Shown here: positions 28,547 through 37,288 of the stretch, in pieces
Position numbering within the stretch: the stretch's first letter is position 1
Layout: the number at the start of each line of letters is the position of its first letter
Assembly: GCF_005405385.1 (NCBI RefSeq)
Contig: NZ_BJDY01000001.1
Span: 102,411-166,410, forward strand
Direction of reading: 5' to 3'
Source of the DNA: Lactiplantibacillus mudanjiangensis
Lineage (GTDB): Bacteria; Bacillota; Bacilli; Lactobacillales; Lactobacillaceae
Length of the DNA: 64,000 nucleotides
Notes under the pieces: generated by a model
The model's database searches: none
What the model was told of the DNA's origin: nothing
What the model saw: the letters and a program-made list of their open reading frames with translations, nothing else
Position numbers and translations under genes: made by a program

Positions 28547-29302
28547 CTAATCACCTTCAATCGTTTCGACTAAGTGATCATTGGTTGGTCGACCAGCCAT
28601 TTGCAAATAGATAGTTTCTAACGATTCTTGTGGATGCGCAGCCAACAAATCAGCTACTGAGCCATTATAGATGAGCTGTCCCTTTTTGAGAATGGCTAGT
28701 TGGTCACAGAGTTGTTGCGCGGTATCGAGATTGTGGGTTGAAAAGATGACCGTCTTCCCCTTGGCGGCATGGGCTTTCATTAAGTTCTTCAAATCAAAAG
28801 CGGCTTGCGGGTCTAGTCCCTGCATCGGTTCGTCCAAAATCCAAATATCAGGGTCGGGTAGTAAAGCACCAATTAAAATGGCCTTTTGACGCATCCCATG
28901 TGAAAAACTCGCCATGGGTTCATCAGCGTGCGCCGTCATTTCAAAAAGCCCGACTAACTGTTCGCGACGTTGCTGAATATCAGCCTCTGATTGATTATAA
29001 GCCGCCGCTAGTAAGTCCCAATATTCACTAGCTGAAAGTTGTAAGAAGATGTCAGGCGTGTCGGGCACATACGAAATCTTTTCTTTGACGGCCTGCCGTT
29101 GTTGGTCAAGGTTTAAGCCATCAACCACAATCGAGCCACTAGTTGGGTTGATGATACTAACCAAACTCTTTAACGTGGTCGATTTACCGGCACCGTTGTG
29201 TCCTAAAAAGCCAAAAATTTGCCCAGGTTTAATATTTAAAGTCAGGTGATCCAAAGCCGTTTTATTTCCGTAACGTTTTGTTAAATCGTGAATTTCAATC
29301 AT
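28547..29302 (-). CDS. ABC transporter ATP-binding protein
   Basis: The 251-aa ATPase has Walker A GHNGAGKSTT (about residues 38-47), Q-loop region YVPDTPDIF, the signature FSHGMRQK (about 133) and Walker B IWILDEPMQGLDP (about 155). The H-loop His is in FSTHNLDT. It powers the permease encoded directly downstream. The start is ATG 29302, about nine bases after GGGGGAA; the in-frame TTG five codons earlier overlaps that site. The 218-bp gap upstream contains an A/T-rich promoter region and a small palindrome, TTAAGT-GTTCA-ACTTAA (29389-29405). Confidence 0.93.
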   Translation of the reverse strand: MIEIHDLTKRYGNKTALDHLTLNIKPGQIFGFLGHNGAGKSTTLKSLVSIINPTSGSIVVDGLNLDQQRQAVKEKISYVPDTPDIFLQLSASEYWDLLAAAYNQSEADIQQRREQLVGLFEMTAHADEPMASFSHGMRQKAILIGALLPDPDIWILDEPMQGLDPQAAFDLKNLMKAHAAKGKTVIFSTHNLDTAQQLCDQLAILKKGQLIYNGSVADLLAAHPQESLETIYLQMAGRPTNDHLVETIEGD

Positions 29303-29520
29303 GAGCCGTTCCCCCAAAAATGGTCATTTATTATTAATTATACTGAAGACAGTGATTGTCAAAAGTAAGTTGATCGTTGGTGGTGACGTTAAGTGTTCAA
29401 CTTAATCAACAATCGGTAATTTCAATAAACTAACGATAAGTCTATTTTTTATGGATCAGTCTAAGCATAACAAAGAAGCCGATGGTGGACAACGATACAT
29501 CTATTATTGTGGAAAGTGAC

Positions 29521-30648
29521 TTACAAAATCCGTTGCTGTTGACGAAACTGTGAGGGGGTCATGCCAAGTTGTTTTTTAAAGGCGCGTGTGAGTTCACCTT
29601 GATTGGCAAAACCTAACATGTCGGCAAGTTCACCAATTGAGAGATCGGTAAAGACGAGTTGTAAGCGCGCAAATTGGATTTTTTGGGTAATAATGAATTG
29701 CATCAATGGCTGCCCAGTGGTTTTTTTGAACAAATGCATCAAATAGGAGTCACTAGTATGGACATGTTCAGCCACGGTGGCGACGGTTTTAATCGTTTGC
29801 ACGTTATCATAAATATACTCTTGAGCTAGATAAACAATTGAGGGCAGATTTTGGCGTTTGATCCGAGCAACATTTTTTAAGAAGAGTTCACCAATGGTAC
29901 GCGTATATTCATAGACATTCGTGATGTCAGCCTGATGTTCGGCGGTTTGAATGCATTGGTCACTAAGGGCATAGGCGCCTTCAGCAAAAAGACCACCCCG
30001 AATGGCGGCTCGTGTGAATAGGGTGGTGGCCGCAATTGTAATATTTTTCTTGCTACGTAGATCATAAGTGGCAAGTTTACCGAAATTACCAGCGGCCATG
30101 AATGGGACATAGTAGTGGTTAAATTCAGTTAAATTGCCATGTTCCACGCCTAATAACATTTGTTGTTCGGCTAGATAACCTTGATAATAAGCATGACGTT
30201 GGTCGTCGCGATCAGTTTCGCGGGGGTTACGCGTAGGGACCGCCAATGCTTGAGTCACTTGAGTGAGCTGTGCCTCAGAAAAAGTGGACCAGTGTTTTGT
30301 AAGGGTAAAGTAGAGTAAACGCAGTTGGGCTTTAAATTGATCGATACTGGTCATTGGTAATTGATCAGAGTAATTAGGACTGCCTTGAACTGAAACGTTA
30401 TTATTCCAAACAATAATCCGGTGCTCGTGAATATTAAAAATGCCCATTAAACCAAGTTCAGGTGTGAAGAATAGATTCACCTGAGCGGGCAGTATTGTTG
30501 GCAACTTAGTGAGCAACTTGAGTGGGATCTCTGGTGTCACAGGATTCTTAAAGACTGTGACAAGTTGGTTTTCAGCGTTGAATACATAGGTGGGTAAGAC
30601 GGTTGCTTGATGGAATTGCGTTAAGAGTTGTCGCGTTTGATCAGTCAT
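29521..30648 (-). CDS. AraC-family transcriptional regulator
   Basis: The 375-aa product has a long N-terminal region (1-265) with no recognised sugar-binding cupin motif and a C-terminal AraC DNA-binding domain (about 272-375). That domain shows HTSDSYLMHLFKKTTGQP in the first helix-turn-helix and LADMLGFANQGELTRAFKKQ in the second. The N-terminal part resembles the PAS/GAF-like input region of YSIRK-type lactobacillar regulators, but this is a loose comparison. It is divergent from the rhamnosidase operon, with 141 bp between, and so is the best candidate for its activator. Confidence 0.85.
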   Translation of the reverse strand: MTDQTRQLLTQFHQATVLPTYVFNAENQLVTVFKNPVTPEIPLKLLTKLPTILPAQVNLFFTPELGLMGIFNIHEHRIIVWNNNVSVQGSPNYSDQLPMTSIDQFKAQLRLLYFTLTKHWSTFSEAQLTQVTQALAVPTRNPRETDRDDQRHAYYQGYLAEQQMLLGVEHGNLTEFNHYYVPFMAAGNFGKLATYDLRSKKNITIAATTLFTRAAIRGGLFAEGAYALSDQCIQTAEHQADITNVYEYTRTIGELFLKNVARIKRQNLPSIVYLAQEYIYDNVQTIKTVATVAEHVHTSDSYLMHLFKKTTGQPLMQFIITQKIQFARLQLVFTDLSIGELADMLGFANQGELTRAFKKQLGMTPSQFRQQQRIL

Positions 30649-30728
30649 AAAATCACCTTTTACCTGAAATTTATAAAAAATAACCGAATTAGCTAAATTA
30701 ATTATCTAAAGTATAGCATAATCAATCT

Positions 30729-30755
30729 TGTAAGCGATTACTGAAATCGATTTCT
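30729..30755 (+). promoter_or_regulatory. Two overlapping cre-like palindromes
   Basis: TGTAAGCGATTACT (30729-30742) and TGAAATCGATTTCT (30742-30755) each fit the CcpA site pattern with one mismatch at the last position. They share one base. GAAATCGATTTC is a perfect palindrome. They lie about 35-60 bases ahead of the rhamnosidase start and would place the operon under catabolite repression. A LacI-type operator is the alternative. Confidence 0.65.
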
Positions 30756-30789
30756 AAAACAATAAAGGGTTTAATGAGGTGTCAAAACC

Positions 30790-33615
30790 ATGCGAATCAC
30801 ACAAATTGAAATTAATCATTTACACCAACCATTAGGGTTCCAACTACCAGAATTAGTCATTACTGCCTTGGTGAGTGGGGAAAGTTATCCAAAATTACAA
30901 CGGCGCCTAACCATTCAAGTTGATGACCGGATTGTTTATCAAACGGCGTGGCAGGCCGCCTCAGATTTAACTTTTCATGTAACGGACTTGACCTTAACAC
31001 CACGGACGCGTTATCAAGTATTGGTCCAACTAAAGGCGCCAGATCAGCAAACATGGCAACAAACAACTTGGTTTGAAACCGGCCTGCTTGATCAACCGTT
31101 AGCTGGTCAATGGATTGGATCGAGCCGGACTGATCTACACGGAATCGAATTAAGCAAGACCATCACGGTACCTAAAGGTGTCCAAAATGGGCGACTATAT
31201 ATGACCGGGTTAGGCTTATATGAAGCGTACTTAGATGGTCACAAAATCGGCGATGAGTATTTAGCACCTGGTTTTACAAATTATAACTACTATGTCCAAG
31301 TCGCGACTTATGATGTCACCGCGTTGCTACAAGCTGCTGGTCAACACCAATTGACGATTCGTTTGGCCGATGGTTGGTATCGTGGCAAAATCGGTCTCAG
31401 TCAGCATGGCGGTACCGCAGCGGTCTACGGCAATACATTAATGGCCAATGCCGAACTTCACTATCAGGATGCTGGTGGTGTGGATCAACGACTGGTGACT
31501 GATACGAGTTGGCACGCACAATTATCACCTGTAACCCACGCTGGTATCTATTATGGTGAAGACTTTGATGCGACCCAACCGGCGACAACAATTCCCACGA
31601 CGAGCTTTCCGCAACCAAGTAAATACGTTGTTGATCGCTTGAGTTTACCGATTACGGCACATGAACAATTACCAGTAAAACAAGTGATTACCACGCCTCG
31701 TGGCGAGACCGTGCTTGACTTTGGACAGAATTTTGCTGGCTGGGTCACGTTTAGAAATCGTTTGCCAAAGGGCGCTAAAGTGAGTCTTGAATTTGGTGAG
31801 CTCATGCAACACGGTGAATTTTATCGCGATAACTTACGCTCAGCTCGGGCTAGTTTCACTTATGTTAGTGATGGGCGTGACGGCCTAGTTCGACCACATT
31901 TTACTTACTTTGGTTTTCGGTATGTCCGCGTAACGGATTTTCCAAGCATTGATCCGGCTGACTTTACCGGAATAGCGTTGTATTCCGACATGCCGATGAC
32001 TGGTCAAATTACCACGGATCGTGCCGACGTCAATCAGTTGTTTCGCAATATTCAATGGGGCCAAAAGAGTAATTTCTTAGACGTGCCAACTGACTGTCCA
32101 CAACGGGATGAGCGGCTTGGTTGGACTGGGGATGCGGCGATTTTTGCAAAAACAGCAAGTTATAACATGGACACCTATCAATTCTTCACAAAGTATAGTT
32201 TTGATATGGCGGTGGAGCAAAGTTTACATCAAGGTAAATTAACGTTATATGCGCCAGCCGTTGATCAGCCAGATGGTGGTAAAGCGGTTTGGAGTGACGC
32301 GGCGACGATTATTCCGTGGACGATGTATCAACGGACTGGCGATACGACCATCTTGACGCGTCAGTTTGGGGCAATGGCCTCGTGGGTTGATTGGATTCGT
32401 CAACGGACTAAAACCCATGGTCAAGAGTTCCTCTGGCTTGATGATGAGCAACTAGGTGATTGGTTAGCGTTAGATACCGAAGATATCATGCATTTGAAAG
32501 GACGAACGCCTGATGATTTGATTGCGAGTGCCTATTACTACTATTCAGCTAGTATTGTTGCTCAGGCGGCTCAAGTCCTCCATAAGCAGCCAGAAGCGAC
32601 TTATTATCAAGACTTAGCGAAGCACATCAAACAAGCTTTCTTAGCAGAATTCTTTACGGCATCTGGTCGATTAATTACGCAAACACAAACTGGATTAGCC
32701 TTGTGTTTGACCTTTGATTTAGTACCAGTCGATCAAACAGTGGCGTTGACAAAACAGCTAGCCGCGGCGGTCGCGAAGCATCGCAATCATTTAACGACTG
32801 GTTTTGTTGGCACGCCGGCATTGTTACCAGCGTTATCGGCTAATGGACAACATGACTTAGCGGTAGATGTCTTTTTAAATGAAAGTTTTCCAGGTTGGTT
32901 GTCTGAAGTGCAACACGGTGCGACGACAATTTGGGAACGTTGGGATTCGATTCAAGCTGATGGCACAATCAATGATAATGGCATGAACTCATTGAATCAC
33001 TATTCAGCGGGGGCGGTCATGCAATGGGCCTATGAATATTTAGTTGGGATTCAAGCTGGTGTTGACGCACGACATGTCACGATTCGCCCAGGAATCAATG
33101 CGCAACTGCGACAAGTTAGCGGGCAAACACGGCTAGCAACGGGGACCGTCAAAGTCGCTTGGCAATTATTGAACGCGACCGGATCGCAAGTACAAGTTAA
33201 GTTGACCATTCCATACGGCGCTGCAGCCAAAGCACGGTTACCACGAGCGACAACTTGGACGATTGACGGACAAGTTTATGCCAACGGTAGTGAGTTACCC
33301 GCTGGCGACTATCGGCTCACTTATCAGCCGCAACGGTCTTTTTTAAACGAATTCAGTGTGCAAACGCAATTGGTTAAATATAACCAACAAACGGTTTTAA
33401 CCAAAAAACTAAGTCAAGTCGTGCCATTCTGGGAGTTCTTGACGTTACCAGGAAATATGGCCAACTTCGAACATTATTCGTTAATGCAACTAAGCGCAGA
33501 AATGCGGGGCATTGGTTTTACCCCATTTACGGCGGCTCAAATTGATCAAATTAATCAGATTTTTACTGACTTTGCCTTAGCGCAAGCTCAAGAGGAGGAA
33601 CCTAATCATGCGTAA
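30790..33615 (+). CDS. GH78 alpha-L-rhamnosidase
   Basis: The 941-aa product has the GH78 order: two N-terminal beta domains (about 1-330, including GLGLYEAYLDGHKIGDEYLAPG and TVLDFGQNFAGWV), an (alpha/alpha)6 barrel (about 415-770) and a C-terminal beta domain. The barrel carries the general-acid motif DVPTDCPQRDERLGWTGDA (about 433-451) and WLSEVQHGATTIWERWDS. There is no signal peptide, so it acts in the cytoplasm on imported rhamnosides. The last 90 or so residues, ending in a helical part, look like an extension. It overlaps the MFS porter gene by eight bases. Confidence 0.95.
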   Translation: MRITQIEINHLHQPLGFQLPELVITALVSGESYPKLQRRLTIQVDDRIVYQTAWQAASDLTFHVTDLTLTPRTRYQVLVQLKAPDQQTWQQTTWFETGLLDQPLAGQWIGSSRTDLHGIELSKTITVPKGVQNGRLYMTGLGLYEAYLDGHKIGDEYLAPGFTNYNYYVQVATYDVTALLQAAGQHQLTIRLADGWYRGKIGLSQHGGTAAVYGNTLMANAELHYQDAGGVDQRLVTDTSWHAQLSPVTHAGIYYGEDFDATQPATTIPTTSFPQPSKYVVDRLSLPITAHEQLPVKQVITTPRGETVLDFGQNFAGWVTFRNRLPKGAKVSLEFGELMQHGEFYRDNLRSARASFTYVSDGRDGLVRPHFTYFGFRYVRVTDFPSIDPADFTGIALYSDMPMTGQITTDRADVNQLFRNIQWGQKSNFLDVPTDCPQRDERLGWTGDAAIFAKTASYNMDTYQFFTKYSFDMAVEQSLHQGKLTLYAPAVDQPDGGKAVWSDAATIIPWTMYQRTGDTTILTRQFGAMASWVDWIRQRTKTHGQEFLWLDDEQLGDWLALDTEDIMHLKGRTPDDLIASAYYYYSASIVAQAAQVLHKQPEATYYQDLAKHIKQAFLAEFFTASGRLITQTQTGLALCLTFDLVPVDQTVALTKQLAAAVAKHRNHLTTGFVGTPALLPALSANGQHDLAVDVFLNESFPGWLSEVQHGATTIWERWDSIQADGTINDNGMNSLNHYSAGAVMQWAYEYLVGIQAGVDARHVTIRPGINAQLRQVSGQTRLATGTVKVAWQLLNATGSQVQVKLTIPYGAAAKARLPRATTWTIDGQVYANGSELPAGDYRLTYQPQRSFLNEFSVQTQLVKYNQQTVLTKKLSQVVPFWEFLTLPGNMANFEHYSLMQLSAEMRGIGFTPFTAAQIDQINQIFTDFALAQAQEEEPNHA

Positions 33616-34810
33616 ATTAGCCATGCGATTATCAATTCTATTATTATCTATCTTTACGGTTAGTGGTGGTGCAATCGCCGCAACCATTCCAATGATGATG
33701 AAGAGTTTTCCTAATATTAGTCCGACATTAATCGAGTTATTAATGACGGTACCCTCACTTGGAATCATTATTTTCACCCCATTAAGCAACTTTTTTGCGG
33801 ATCGGTTTGGAGTGAAAAATACGATTCTTACAGGGCTAGTGATTATCCTGATTGCGGGGATTACCCCAGCCTTAACGACTAGCTTTGGATTGATTTTTGC
33901 GTCACGTATTGGCATCGGAATTGGGACTGGCTTGCTTGCTTCATTTGCCCAATCATTGATTATTCAATTGTTTGATGGTGCTGAACAACAGCGCATGATG
34001 GGGTTATCCAGTGTTTTTCAAGGACTCGGGATGTTTGTGATCACCTACTTTGCTGGGGTTTTGATGAACTTTAGCTGGCAAACCGCCTATTGGGTCTATT
34101 TGGTGGCCTTACCAATCGCTTTGTTAGTTGCGTTCTTTGTTCCTAAAGGTGTGGGGCAAGTCGAAGAACCAACGACTAATGTCAGCACAAGTAACAGTAA
34201 GCATGTTGATGGTAAGGTTTGGGTTTTAGCAGGTTTTGCTTTCCTATTCAATGTGACCTTTGCGTTTATTACCATTAAATTTGCGAGTCTAGTGGTGAGT
34301 CGCCATTATGGTACCGTCATGGATGCCAGCACGTTACTTGGCATGATGTCCTTTGCCATGGCCGCTGGTGGTTTCCTATTCATGTTCATTCAAAAACATT
34401 GGCGTGCTTATTCGATGGCGATTGCGTTAGCCTTTGCTACTGCGGCATTCTTAATTTTGACCATGTCACAATCATTGCTTTTAAGTGGCTTAGGCGTCAT
34501 CTTTGTTGGGATTGCGGTTTCCGTATTCATGGCCTCGATGGTTACGTCAGTCGGGTACTTAACTTCAGCACAACAGGTCCCATTCTCAACCTCGGTTGCG
34601 ATTACGTGTGCCAATGTGGGGACGTTAGTGTCACCTTATATTGCACAACTATTTAGTCAAACATCTGGTAACACGACACCGGCTTTTACCTTTTTGATGG
34701 GTACATTTGTCTTTGCGATTTTATTGATTTTAGCGACATTAGCTGGGTTAAACTACGGTAAATTAGGTTATCACGCAATGATTAAAGGAGTGGCTAAAAA
34801 TGCTAAGTAA
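33608..34810 (+). CDS. MFS transporter of the rhamnosidase operon
   Basis: The 400-aa, twelve-span porter has FADRFGVKNTILTGL in the A-motif loop, ASRIGIGIGTGLLASFAQ, and IQLFDGAEQQRMMGLSSVFQGLG. The last resembles the matching stretch of the porter at 25538. It starts inside the end of the rhamnosidase gene (GAGGAGG ahead of the ATG) and overlaps the esterase gene downstream. Because the rhamnosidase is cytoplasmic, uptake of a rhamnosylated compound is the natural reading. No PTS components are present. Confidence 0.88.
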   Translation: MRKLAMRLSILLLSIFTVSGGAIAATIPMMMKSFPNISPTLIELLMTVPSLGIIIFTPLSNFFADRFGVKNTILTGLVIILIAGITPALTTSFGLIFASRIGIGIGTGLLASFAQSLIIQLFDGAEQQRMMGLSSVFQGLGMFVITYFAGVLMNFSWQTAYWVYLVALPIALLVAFFVPKGVGQVEEPTTNVSTSNSKHVDGKVWVLAGFAFLFNVTFAFITIKFASLVVSRHYGTVMDASTLLGMMSFAMAAGGFLFMFIQKHWRAYSMAIALAFATAAFLILTMSQSLLLSGLGVIFVGIAVSVFMASMVTSVGYLTSAQQVPFSTSVAITCANVGTLVSPYIAQLFSQTSGNTTPAFTFLMGTFVFAILLILATLAGLNYGKLGYHAMIKGVAKNAK

Positions 34811-35675
34811 GGCAGCACATCAGGCGATTGACATTGCCAAAACAATTAAGGTTCATCAAAGTGATCCACTGACCCCAGCTAATATTTTAAGCGCACGTCA
34901 GGGGGCGGATGCCGGGAATCCATTTGACATGCCAGCCGGCGTCAAATTGGAAGCGGTCACAACGCCTCAAGTTAAAGGCGAGTGGTATCGGTTAGCGAAA
35001 AAGTCAACGACAGCCTTGATGTTTTTACATGGCGGGGCCTATATGACTGGAACGGTGAAATCCCGTCGGTGGTTAGCGGTTCAACTCGCGTTAAAGAGTG
35101 GTTATGAGACGTTCTCAGTTGATTATCGGCAATATCCCGAAGCCCAACATCCGGCGGCACAAAATGATGTTGAAGCGGCGTATGCCTATATGCGGCAGCA
35201 TTATTCACATGTCGTTGTGTTTGGTGAATCAGCTGGGGCCAGCTTGGCGTTAACGTTGACATTGAGTCTAAAAGATCAACACAAACCGTTGCCAGATAAG
35301 GTGAGTGTCTTTTCACCGGTTATCTCACAACTTAACTTGTTAACCTCTGAATTTACACGACAAGAACGTGATCCGATGTTACTAGGCGCTGGCGATCCGG
35401 TGCCTTACTTTAAAGATCCGACTAGCAAGTCACCACTCGTTTCACCCATTTATGGGGATTATACGAATTTTCCACCGTTGATGATTAATTGCGGGACTGA
35501 AGAAGTGAAATACGATGATTCAGTGATTTTAAACCAATTGTGTCAAAGTTCTGGCGTGCCAGTTATCTTCAAAGCATGGCAAGATTTATTCCACGTCTTT
35601 GTCTTGTTTGATATGCCTGAAACTCAGCTCGTTTTACAACAAATCGGTGATTTTTTACAGGTTGATGTTGCCTAA
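34800..35675 (+). CDS. Alpha/beta-hydrolase esterase (HSL-like)
   Basis: The 291-aa hydrolase has the oxyanion-hole motif FLHGGAYMTG (HGG at 77-79) and the nucleophile elbow FGESAGAS (Ser near 144). A likely acid/base pair lies in EEVKYDDS and DLFHVFVLF. There is no secretion signal. Overlap with the preceding MFS gene and proximity to the rhamnosidase suggest it removes acyl groups from imported plant glycosides or hydroxycinnamoyl esters. That substrate assignment is inference. Length fits carboxylesterases of the hormone-sensitive lipase group. Confidence 0.88.
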   Translation: MLSKAAHQAIDIAKTIKVHQSDPLTPANILSARQGADAGNPFDMPAGVKLEAVTTPQVKGEWYRLAKKSTTALMFLHGGAYMTGTVKSRRWLAVQLALKSGYETFSVDYRQYPEAQHPAAQNDVEAAYAYMRQHYSHVVVFGESAGASLALTLTLSLKDQHKPLPDKVSVFSPVISQLNLLTSEFTRQERDPMLLGAGDPVPYFKDPTSKSPLVSPIYGDYTNFPPLMINCGTEEVKYDDSVILNQLCQSSGVPVIFKAWQDLFHVFVLFDMPETQLVLQQIGDFLQVDVA

Positions 35676-35701
35676 TTAAACATTTAGAACGCTAACTGGT
35701 C

Positions 35702-35710
35702 TGCTATAAT
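35702..35710 (+). promoter_or_regulatory. Extended -10 promoter of the NmrA-like gene
   Basis: TGCTATAAT stands 51 bases ahead of the ATG. The -35 region is weak, as is common with an extended -10. Confidence 0.6.
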
Positions 35711-35761
35711 CAATAACGGAAATAAAATTATGAGCAGACTTGAAAAAGAGGGTTTCTAAAT

Positions 35762-36673
35762 ATGAAAATTGTACTAACGGGTTCACTCGGTCATATCAAT
35801 CAAACACTAGTGCCATTGTTAGGCCAGGCCGGTCATCAAGTGACGGTGATCAGTCATGATGCACAGCGCAGTACTTTGATTAACGCATTCGGGGCTACGC
35901 CTGCCATTGGTAGTCTTGATGATGTGGCGTTTTTGACGAAAACATTTACGGGTGCCGATGTGGTTTATTTAATGCTGACAGGTATTAGATCGGCAGCTGA
36001 TATCTATGCGGCCGCCCAAAGGCAGGCCGATATTTACGTGCAAGCGGTTAAGGCTGCTGGTGTGAAGCGCGTTGTTAACCTCAGTAGTATCGGGGCTGAC
36101 CTTGGACCAGAAGTCGGGTCATTGTATATGTATCACTTGATTGAAGAAACATTGACGACGAACTTGCCAGACGTTGATTTGACGTTTATTCGACCTACCG
36201 GGATGTATGGCAACTTATTGAGTAACTTGGCATCGGTTAAGCAATCGCATGCAATCTATACCAATGCGGATTTGTCGACGGTCAATGCGTGGGTGGCCCC
36301 AATTGATGTCACGCGGGTGTTGATTAAAGCATTGACGGAACCGGTTGCGGGTGTAACGATGCAGTATGTGGCTAGTGATGAAAAAACATATGTTGAAGTG
36401 GCAACGGCGTTGGGCCAAGCGTTACAAATGCCAGACTTGAAAGCCGTTCAGATTACGGATGAAGTTATGACCAATAATATGATTACAGCGGGTGTTCCAG
36501 CCGAATTTGCCAAGCAATACGTGAAGACGGTTGCCTATCAACGTGATCATAATTTTGCGGCCGACTATCAGGCACATCGTCCCGAATTGGGTGATGTTAA
36601 ATTAGCTGACTTTGCGCAAATTTTTGCTGAATCTTATCGGAGTGAACTACCAGGGAAACCATCATTTAAATAG
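35762..36673 (+). CDS. NmrA-like atypical SDR (NAD(P)-binding) protein
   Basis: The 303-aa product starts with a Rossmann motif, MKIVLTGSLGHINQTLVPLL, and has GADVVYLMLTGI, VKRVVNLSSIGADLG and FIRPTGMYGNLL. This pattern fits NmrA/QOR2-type atypical short-chain dehydrogenases. The canonical Tyr-x-x-x-Lys is not obvious, so it may be a redox sensor or a quinone/NAD(P)H-binding enzyme. Its TAG stop is also the first part of the 7-bp target duplication of the MITE-like element that follows. Monocistronic by its own promoter. Confidence 0.83.
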   Translation: MKIVLTGSLGHINQTLVPLLGQAGHQVTVISHDAQRSTLINAFGATPAIGSLDDVAFLTKTFTGADVVYLMLTGIRSAADIYAAAQRQADIYVQAVKAAGVKRVVNLSSIGADLGPEVGSLYMYHLIEETLTTNLPDVDLTFIRPTGMYGNLLSNLASVKQSHAIYTNADLSTVNAWVAPIDVTRVLIKALTEPVAGVTMQYVASDEKTYVEVATALGQALQMPDLKAVQITDEVMTNNMITAGVPAEFAKQYVKTVAYQRDHNFAADYQAHRPELGDVKLADFAQIFAESYRSELPGKPSFK

Positions 36674-36677
36674 TTGT
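36671..36677 (+). repeat. Target site duplication, left
   Basis: TAGTTGT directly precedes the left terminal repeat and recurs after the right one at 37224-37230. Confidence 0.8.
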
Positions 36678-37223
36678 CTAAAGGTTGAAAGTTAAATGTA
36701 TTGGTCAAAACCTTACCAACATTGACTTAAGTTGGATTAAATTGTCACCTACGCCAGCCAGTGATTCTGCCGGCTGTGGGACCGGCTCCAGCCAAAATGC
36801 GGGCTTTCACCTCGCTTTTGAGCCAAGCTAAGACCGCTAGTCTCAAAAGTCGTCCACACCGTAAGTCCGGGAAAATCACCCGGACTAACGCTGCTTTCAC
36901 GGCCGGCGCCATCACTGGCTGACTTCGGTTAGTTTCTTGTTACTAGTTAAATTCGATTATGCCACTAACATAACCGAGAGTGAGTCCACACTGAGCCCAG
37001 CCGTGGGAGTCTCTTAGCGATTTATCGCTTAGAGACTGGCGTTTTTGAAACACGGGTTTAGTGGTTCAAAACGACGGTTCAGACCGCATTTTGGCTGAAC
37101 CGGTCCGCCCACAGCGTTCCGGCTCAATGTGGGCGAACGGTAGGTGGCAAGTATGACTACTTTTGATCGATGAATGCTTATTATATCAACGATTATTGCT
37201 AAAAAGTAAGTTTCAACCTTTAG
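36678..37223 (+). mobile_element. Complete MITE-like element, 546 bp, no coding capacity
   Basis: The left end CTAAAGGTTGAAAGTTA (36678-36694) matches the reverse complement of the right end (37207-37223) at 16 of 17 positions. The element is bounded by TAGTTGT on both sides. Inside are two GC-rich blocks separated by an AT-rich spacer (about 36925-36970). Block 1 (36746-36930) holds nested inverted repeats (CCAGCCAGTGAT/ATCACTGGCTGAC, CTTTTGAG/CTCAAAAG, GTCCGGG/CCCGGAC). Block 2 (36970-37153) holds the TCTCTTAGCGATTTATCGCT hairpin and CGCCCAC/GTGGGCG. There is no open frame of note. It fills the gap between the NmrA-like and MFS genes. Confidence 0.85.
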
Positions 37224-37230
37224 TAGTTGT
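37224..37230 (+). repeat. Target site duplication, right
   Basis: TAGTTGT follows the right terminal repeat directly, identical to 36671-36677. Confidence 0.8.
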
Positions 37231-37234
37231 CATT

Positions 37235-37277
37235 AAAAAATGCACCCCGCTAGCAGTTGCCAGTGTGGGTGCATTTT
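37235..37277. terminator. Terminator of the first MFS pump gene
   Basis: AAAAAATGCACCC pairs with GGGTGCATTTT around a 20-base loop. The longer T-run is on the minus strand. Confidence 0.78.
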
Positions 37278-37288
37278 GCTGTTTGAAA

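Noticed and set aside
36678..37223. The repeated hairpin blocks as a CRISPR array
   Set aside because: Copies are dispersed over the whole window, about 400-550 bp long, and have no regular spacers or cas genes.
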